NCBI GenBank assembly: GCA_964370815.1
Contig: CAYJKQ010000014.1
Coordinates: 1 to 64,000, forward strand
DNA from: UBA12087 sp964370815
GTDB lineage: Bacteria; Chloroflexota; Anaerolineae; Anaerolineales; Villigracilaceae
Direction: 5' to 3'
Length of the DNA: 64,000 nucleotides
Shown here: positions 60,005 to 64,000 of the stretch, one piece after another
Layout: each line of letters opens with the position of its first letter
Numbering within the stretch: position 1 is the first letter of the stretch
Made by a program: the position numbers and the translations under genes
Notes under the pieces: generated by a model
Told to the model about the DNA's origin: nothing
Databases searched by the model: none
What the model saw: the letters and a program-made list of their open reading frames with translations, nothing else

Positions 60005-60811
60005 TTAATTTATTTTTGGGGACTCGCCATCACCAACAGGCAAAATGAGGGGTACCTGCAGGAATGGGTGTGGAACGACCTTAACCGGCAGGTGGTAGGC
60101 TTGCGAGATCAACTTCGGGGTAAGTACTTGTGTGGGGCTTCCAATGGCTTCCAGGCGACCTTGCACCAACAAGGCAACAGTATCGGCGTAGTGAGCTGCC
60201 AGGTTCAGATCATGCAATGCGATCAGAACTGCCAGATTATCTTCATGAGCCAGTTGACAAACGATTTGCATGAGAGCCACCTGATATTGCATATCCAGGT
60301 GGGCTGTGGGCTCGTCCAGAAGCAATATGGGAGTGGATTGAGCCAGGGCACGTGCCAGCAGGATACGCTGCTGCTCTCCCCCGGAAAGCTCGCCTACGCG
60401 CCGATCGGCAAAATCAAGCGCATCGACACGCTCCAAAGCACGTCGTACAATGGCATCATCCTTTGCAGATGTCTGGCCGAGGAAATTCAGGTATGGGGTG
60501 CGTCCCATCAGAACGGTCTCCCAAACTGTAAAAGCTGGCGGCAGGGATACTGCCTGGGGTACCACTGCCATATATTGGGCACGCAGCATGGGAGGAAGAG
60601 ATGTAAATTCATCTCCGTTGGTGCGGATCTTTCCGCTTTGTATGGGAAGAATGCCGCTGGCAGCCCGGATCAACGTGGATTTGCCAGATCCATTCGGACC
60701 GATCAACGCAACGACCTTGCCGCGCGGAACTTCCAGCGAAATATCATCCAAAGCGAGCCTGTCACCGTAGGAAACTGTCAAACCTTCAAGTTTTAATGCT
60801 TTTAAATCCAT
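60005..60811 (-). CDS. btuD: Cobalamin ABC importer ATPase BtuD-like
   Basis: 268 residues. Walker A GPNGSGKST, Q-loop VVPQAVSLPP, signature LSGGEQQRILLARAL, Walker B ILLLDEPTAHLD and switch His in ALHDLNLAA. Matches FecE/BtuD ATPases of iron-siderophore/B12 importers. Starts 5 bp after the permease stop. The upstream cobalamin riboswitch points to B12 rather than siderophore. Confidence 0.9.
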   Translation of the reverse strand: MDLKALKLEGLTVSYGDRLALDDISLEVPRGKVVALIGPNGSGKSTLIRAASGILPIQSGKIRTNGDEFTSLPPMLRAQYMAVVPQAVSLPPAFTVWETVLMGRTPYLNFLGQTSAKDDAIVRRALERVDALDFADRRVGELSGGEQQRILLARALAQSTPILLLDEPTAHLDMQYQVALMQIVCQLAHEDNLAVLIALHDLNLAAHYADTVALLVQGRLEAIGSPTQVLTPKLISQAYHLPVKVVPHPFLQVPLILPVGDGESPKIN

Positions 60812-60816
60812 AAAAC

Positions 60817-61842
60817 CTACCAATAGCCCTGGGTTTTGGTCCTGCGCAGTACCCACAAAAAAAATGGTGCCCCTGCCAGGGCAGTGACGATCCCAACCGG
60901 CAATTCCTGGGGGCTGAGAACGATGCGCGCCAGGATGTCAGCCAGAATGAGAAAGCTGCCGCCTGCCAGCATGCTGAGAGGGAGCAACCGGCGGTAATCC
61001 GCCCCCCACCATAAGCGCATAACATGCGGAACAATCAGACCGATGAAGCCGATGATCCCTGAAAAAGAGACTGCAGCCGCGGTCGCCAGGGACGCAGCCA
61101 CCAGCAACAGGGTCTTGGTGCGTGTTACCGGCAGACCCAGCTGCTGCGCCTGATCATCCCCAAATTGCAGGAGATTGAGGGCGTGCCCATTAAAGAGCAG
61201 GAAACCCAAACCGATCACCAGGTAGGGCAGCACTGCCAATACGGTCAGCCAACTGCTCTGATTACTGCCACCCATCAGCCAGTTCAATGCCCGACGAACC
61301 TCACCCTCCGAACTTATGATCAGATAGGAGGTAATGGCTGTTGCAAAGGCACTGAAAGCAACTCCCGCCAGGATCAGGTTGGTGGTTGGAACAGATTTTC
61401 CAACTCGCGCCAATGAGTAAACCAACAGGACGGTCAGCATGGCAAACAGAAAAGCGCTCATGGGTACTGCCATCAACCCCCAAAAGGTATAGGGCCAGTT
61501 GATACTCATAGCCAGAACTGCCCCCAAACCACCTCCCGAAGCCACTCCGATCAAGTAGGGGTCAGCCAGCGGGTTACGAAAGAGACCCTGGTAAGCTGTT
61601 CCACTGCCGCCCAGCGCTGCACCGGTCAACAGCACCAGGATTGTGCGCGGCAGACGGATATCGGTGATGATGAAAGCAAATGTTTTCAGCTCTTCCTGCA
61701 GGGGAGTGTGGGTCAACCAACTGCGTAAAATCTGCCCCAGGCTTTCGGGCGCGATCAAGACCGAGCCGATGGCCAGGCTCAGAACCAGGACAAGAACGAG
61801 CAGGAGCAGGTTGGTAAGGTAGGGCAGGTAACGTCGTGACAT
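60817..61842 (-). CDS. btuC: Cobalamin ABC importer permease BtuC-like (FecCD family)
   Basis: About 341 residues with ten membrane segments. DIRLPRTILVLLTGAALGGSG and FRNPLADPYLIGVASGGGLG are the FecCD/BtuC hallmarks, with GLIVPHVMR near the C-terminal coupling helix. The ATG used is the first with plausible context; a TTG six codons earlier also opens the frame. Confidence 0.9.
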   Translation of the reverse strand: MSRRYLPYLTNLLLLVLVLVLSLAIGSVLIAPESLGQILRSWLTHTPLQEELKTFAFIITDIRLPRTILVLLTGAALGGSGTAYQGLFRNPLADPYLIGVASGGGLGAVLAMSINWPYTFWGLMAVPMSAFLFAMLTVLLVYSLARVGKSVPTTNLILAGVAFSAFATAITSYLIISSEGEVRRALNWLMGGSNQSSWLTVLAVLPYLVIGLGFLLFNGHALNLLQFGDDQAQQLGLPVTRTKTLLLVAASLATAAAVSFSGIIGFIGLIVPHVMRLWWGADYRRLLPLSMLAGGSFLILADILARIVLSPQELPVGIVTALAGAPFFLWVLRRTKTQGYW

Positions 61843-61915
61843 TAATTCACTACTTTCCAAATGATATCAATCTGATACGGAGATGTCTGGCGGCGCACAG
61901 AATGGTAAAAATAAG

Positions 61916-61971
61916 AATGTACCGAAGGTTTTTTTATCCATTTTAACCACCGAAAGGGACTTCGGTACATT
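61916..61971. repeat. Diverged palindromic element in the btuF-btuC gap
   Basis: Perfect 11-bp arms AATGTACCGAA and TTCGGTACATT around a 34-nt centre that begins with GGTTTTTTTATCC. It resembles the CGTCCCGAAGGTTT family in layout and core (CCGAAGGTT) but differs in the outer arm. It lies inside the btu operon. Confidence 0.6.
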
Positions 61972-61987
61972 GAACAAGCGAAGATCC

Positions 61988-62893
61988 TTATTTAAATGCT
62001 TCCGGGTGGATCAATCGAGCCAGGGCTTCCAGCCCATCCACCAGGCGTGGTCCTGGACGGGAGACCAGGTTGTCATCAAAGGCAAAGATATGCTGATCCT
62101 TGACCGCTGAGAGCGCGCTCCAGCCCGGTCGGGCAGCCACGGTTTCGGAGGTTTCACCATAAGCGGAATCGCCCAGGATGAAGATGGCTGGATCTGCCAG
62201 TACCAACTGTTCCAGGCTGATCTGAGCCCAGGCGCTATCCATACTGGCACCAAAGTTCGTACCACCGGCACGGGTGATCAACAAATCCACAAAGGTGCCG
62301 GGACCAGCCGTGAATGGCGTGGAATCCAACTCATAATACACCACCGGTTTCTCAGTAATGCCAACCAGTGCGGCATCAACTGCTTTAGCCCTGTCATCCA
62401 GGCTGGAGATCAGATCCTGTGCATCCTCCTCATGACCTGTCATACTGCCAAGAGTCTGGATATTGGTGTAAAGCTCTTCCAATGTGTTCGGATTGGACAG
62501 AAAGTAAACCGTCATGCCCAATGCTTCCAGGCTGGCGACCAGTTCGGGTGGGTTGATACCGCCCGCCAACACCAGGTCGGGGTTGAGACTGACGATGGCC
62601 TCAGTGTTGTATTCCCCCCATGAGCCACCGACGTCGGCTGCATCCAGCGCTTCAACCGGAAAGTCGGAGAACATATCCCGTCCCGCCACCTGGGCACCTG
62701 CTCCAACTGCGAACAGGATCTCGGTGGTGGCTGGGGTTAATGAAACAATTCTTTGCGCAGGGCTGACAAGTTCAACCGTCCGTCCCAGTCCGTCTGTCAG
62801 GCTGATCGGGTCAGGCGCCTGGGAGGTGGCGGGAGCACACGCTGCCAGTAATAGGGTCAAACCGATCCATGCGATCATTATTTTTTGTAACAT
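61988..62893 (-). CDS. btuF: Cobalamin-binding lipoprotein BtuF-like
   Basis: 301 residues. Lipobox LLAAC, then the periplasmic-binding-protein III fold (RIVSLTPATTEILFAVGAGAQVAG, IVSLNPDLVLAGG). GGAG 6 nt before the third ATG of a cluster (ATG GAG ATG AAA ATG) decides the start. First gene of the riboswitch-controlled importer. Confidence 0.9.
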   Translation of the reverse strand: MLQKIMIAWIGLTLLLAACAPATSQAPDPISLTDGLGRTVELVSPAQRIVSLTPATTEILFAVGAGAQVAGRDMFSDFPVEALDAADVGGSWGEYNTEAIVSLNPDLVLAGGINPPELVASLEALGMTVYFLSNPNTLEELYTNIQTLGSMTGHEEDAQDLISSLDDRAKAVDAALVGITEKPVVYYELDSTPFTAGPGTFVDLLITRAGGTNFGASMDSAWAQISLEQLVLADPAIFILGDSAYGETSETVAARPGWSALSAVKDQHIFAFDDNLVSRPGPRLVDGLEALARLIHPEAFK

Positions 62894-62982
62894 TTTCATC
62901 TCCATATTTTTTTATAATTTCCGGTAAATCGAGCAATCTAACCGGTCTCCTGAGAGAAAACCAAAAAAGTCTGAATCAAAAT

Positions 62983-63003
62983 CCCCTGTTCTTTGAACAG
63001 GGG
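62983..63003 (-). terminator. Hairpin of the riboswitch expression platform
   Basis: Arms CCCCTGTTC and GAACAGGGG with a 3-nt loop, followed on the minus strand by ATTTTGATTCAGACTTTTTT. It lies between the cobalamin aptamer and btuF, so it is the likely ligand-controlled terminator. Confidence 0.7.
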
Positions 63004-63059
63004 AGGGGGAGTGGCTTAATATGGGGCCGTTCCCACCTCCTTTCCACGAGAGAATGGCA

Positions 63060-63180
63060 AACCTGGCAAGGCGGGCGTCCTGACTTGCTCTTGCGAGCTT
63101 ACAGTTGCGGGACAGTATCGGACTTTACCGATTTCGCCTTTGAGCCTTCCCATCCGGGGGAAGAGGCACCTTGCACAGCT
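63060..63180 (-). ncRNA. Cobalamin (B12) riboswitch aptamer
   Basis: On the minus strand, a P1 stem GCAAGG/CCTTGC encloses GGTGCC, GGGAAGGC, the B12-box core CCCGCAACTGTAAG and the closing GTCAGGACGCCCGCC. These are the conserved elements of the cobalamin riboswitch in order. It lies about 170 bp before btuF and should turn down the importer when adenosylcobalamin is plentiful. Confidence 0.93.
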
Positions 63181-63319
63181 ATTTAATTGTGATTTCAGTA
63201 TATGGCAATTGGCTGGTTTCGTCAATGGAAAGGTACTAATGAGAGTCGGGAATTGCTCTTCCTGATGCTTCTCAAAACCAAATAAATACGCTATAGTCAG
63301 TAAGAAAGGAGATCCTGCC

Positions 63320-64000
63320 ATGACAACTTCCAACCAACCACCCCAACCCCGCCCTTCCCTGGGTGCACGCTTGAAATACAGCTTTGACAACTTCATGTCA
63401 CGCGGCACGCTGGCGCTGATCAGCGGGCTGGGACTACTCTCCCTGGTCATCATCTTTCTAGCCGGGGCGATCATCAGCCTGGGTGGATTACTGACGGCAC
63501 CATCCGGAAGCACACAGGGAATGACCTTCGGTGAAGCTGTATGGGCCAGCCTGATGCGCACGCTCGACTCCGGAACCATGGGCGGGGACGAAGGCTGGGG
63601 TTTTCGCGTCACCATGCTGGCAGTCACTGTTGGCGGCATCCTGATCGTCAGTGCCCTGATCGGTGTCCTGACTTCCGGGTTGGAAAGCAAAATAGATGAA
63701 CTCCGCAAAGGACGCTCGCGGGTGCTTGAAAGCGGTCACACCCTCATCCTGGGCTGGTCCCCGCAGGTCTTCACCATCCTGTCCGAGCTGATCGAAGCCA
63801 ACCTGAATCAGCCCAAAGCGCGCATCGTCATCCTGGCTGACCGGGATAAGATTGAAATGGAAGATGAGATCCAAGCCCGCATCACCCTGCGCGGTAAAAC
63901 ACGTATCATTTGTCGTTCCGGCTTGCCCATTGATCTGAATGATATTGAGATCGGCAGCCCGAATAGCGCCCGCGCCATCATCATCCTGCCGCCCGAGGGA
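63320..64000 (+). CDS. CASTOR/POLLUX-type ion channel protein (partial, runs off window)
   Basis: The frame is open to the window end (227 codons). Two hydrophobic segments (LALISGLGLLSLVIIFLAG, then FRVTMLAVTVGGILIVSALI) flank a pore-like loop with WASLMRTLDSGTMGGDEG, followed by SRVLESGHTLILGWSPQVF, the start of an RCK-like nucleotide-binding domain typical of CASTOR/POLLUX-related channels. AAAGGAG 8 nt upstream of the ATG. Ion selectivity not predictable; the rest of the gene lies outside. Confidence 0.82.
   Translation, partial: MTTSNQPPQPRPSLGARLKYSFDNFMSRGTLALISGLGLLSLVIIFLAGAIISLGGLLTAPSGSTQGMTFGEAVWASLMRTLDSGTMGGDEGWGFRVTMLAVTVGGILIVSALIGVLTSGLESKIDELRKGRSRVLESGHTLILGWSPQVFTILSELIEANLNQPKARIVILADRDKIEMEDEIQARITLRGKTRIICRSGLPIDLNDIEIGSPNSARAIIILPPEG

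Noticed and set aside
59684..60796. Open frame of about 370 codons opposite btuD and the DUF4177-like gene
   Set aside because: Antisense to a clear ABC ATPase; no recognisable domain.

Overview
The window is a gene-dense bacterial chromosome segment of roughly balanced base composition. It contains one tRNA and no rRNA, CRISPR array or intact mobile element. Several things suggest a Chloroflexota (Anaerolineae-like) bacterium: many lipoproteins with Thr/Pro-rich linkers and Ig-like (NBR1-type) domains, a DHCW-type cupin, a DUF951 protein, a MurG/MGDG-synthase-like glycosyltransferase, and a GTPase of the conservon type paired with a DUF4388 protein. This assignment is inference from gene style; no marker gene was compared.

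Layout. 1-2400: a frameshifted zinc-ribbon gene, a DEDDh exonuclease and a degenerate beta-lactamase-fold lipoprotein. 2541-10302 (minus): surface-polysaccharide locus A, with a UDP-HexNAc 6-dehydrogenase, a UDP-uronate/hexose epimerase, a flippase, two GT4 glycosyltransferases and a polytopic GT-C-like protein. 10416-14182 (minus): uracil-DNA glycosylase, the t6A/acetylation set rimI-tsaB-tsaE, a glycolipid glycosyltransferase and DUF951. 14320-21355 (plus): a phosphoribosyltransferase, a free-standing 29-codon mini-gene followed by two tandem terminators, three large GNAT acetyltransferases (one Eis-like), a zinc-ribbon protein, a HAD hydrolase and an MFS transporter. 21604-29580: rsmI, an IS3-type end remnant, then a minus-strand respiratory unit (octaheme cytochrome c, Tat-exported 4x[4Fe-4S] protein, NrfD-type membrane subunit) preceded by two small membrane proteins, one carrying a two-CW motif, and a NarL-type two-component pair.

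29777-36709: panB-panE, a YtxH-like protein, a GT4 enzyme, then a strong promoter driving a DUF4388 protein, a CvnD/MglA-like GTPase and a V4R-domain protein, followed by a DUF981 membrane protein behind a large AT-rich dyad. 36834-43766 (minus): tRNA-Val(GAC), cupin, DEAD-box helicase, holB, rsgA, a MecA-N-type penicillin-binding lipoprotein and maf. 44001-53132 (plus): xpt, HIT, guaA, a secreted VWA/FHA protein, two Ig-like lipoproteins, queG and rdgB. 53205-59854 (minus): alpha/beta hydrolase, polysaccharide locus B (O-antigen ligase, Wzz-like, GT2), 5-formyl-THF cyclo-ligase, a papain-fold lipoprotein, phosphoglucose/phosphomannose isomerase and a DUF4177-like protein with a stop at codon 2. 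60005-63200 (minus): a cobalamin riboswitch controlling a btuF-btuC-btuD importer. The window ends inside a plus-strand CASTOR/POLLUX-type channel gene.

The most interesting candidates are four. (i) The mini-gene with mutually exclusive terminator arms upstream of an acetyltransferase/efflux cluster, which looks like a ribosome-mediated attenuator. (ii) The DUF4388-GTPase-V4R signalling module. (iii) The respiratory unit with its unusual two-CW and 42-residue membrane companions. (iv) A dispersed palindromic repeat (CGTCCCGAAGGTTT arms) found at several intergenic sites.
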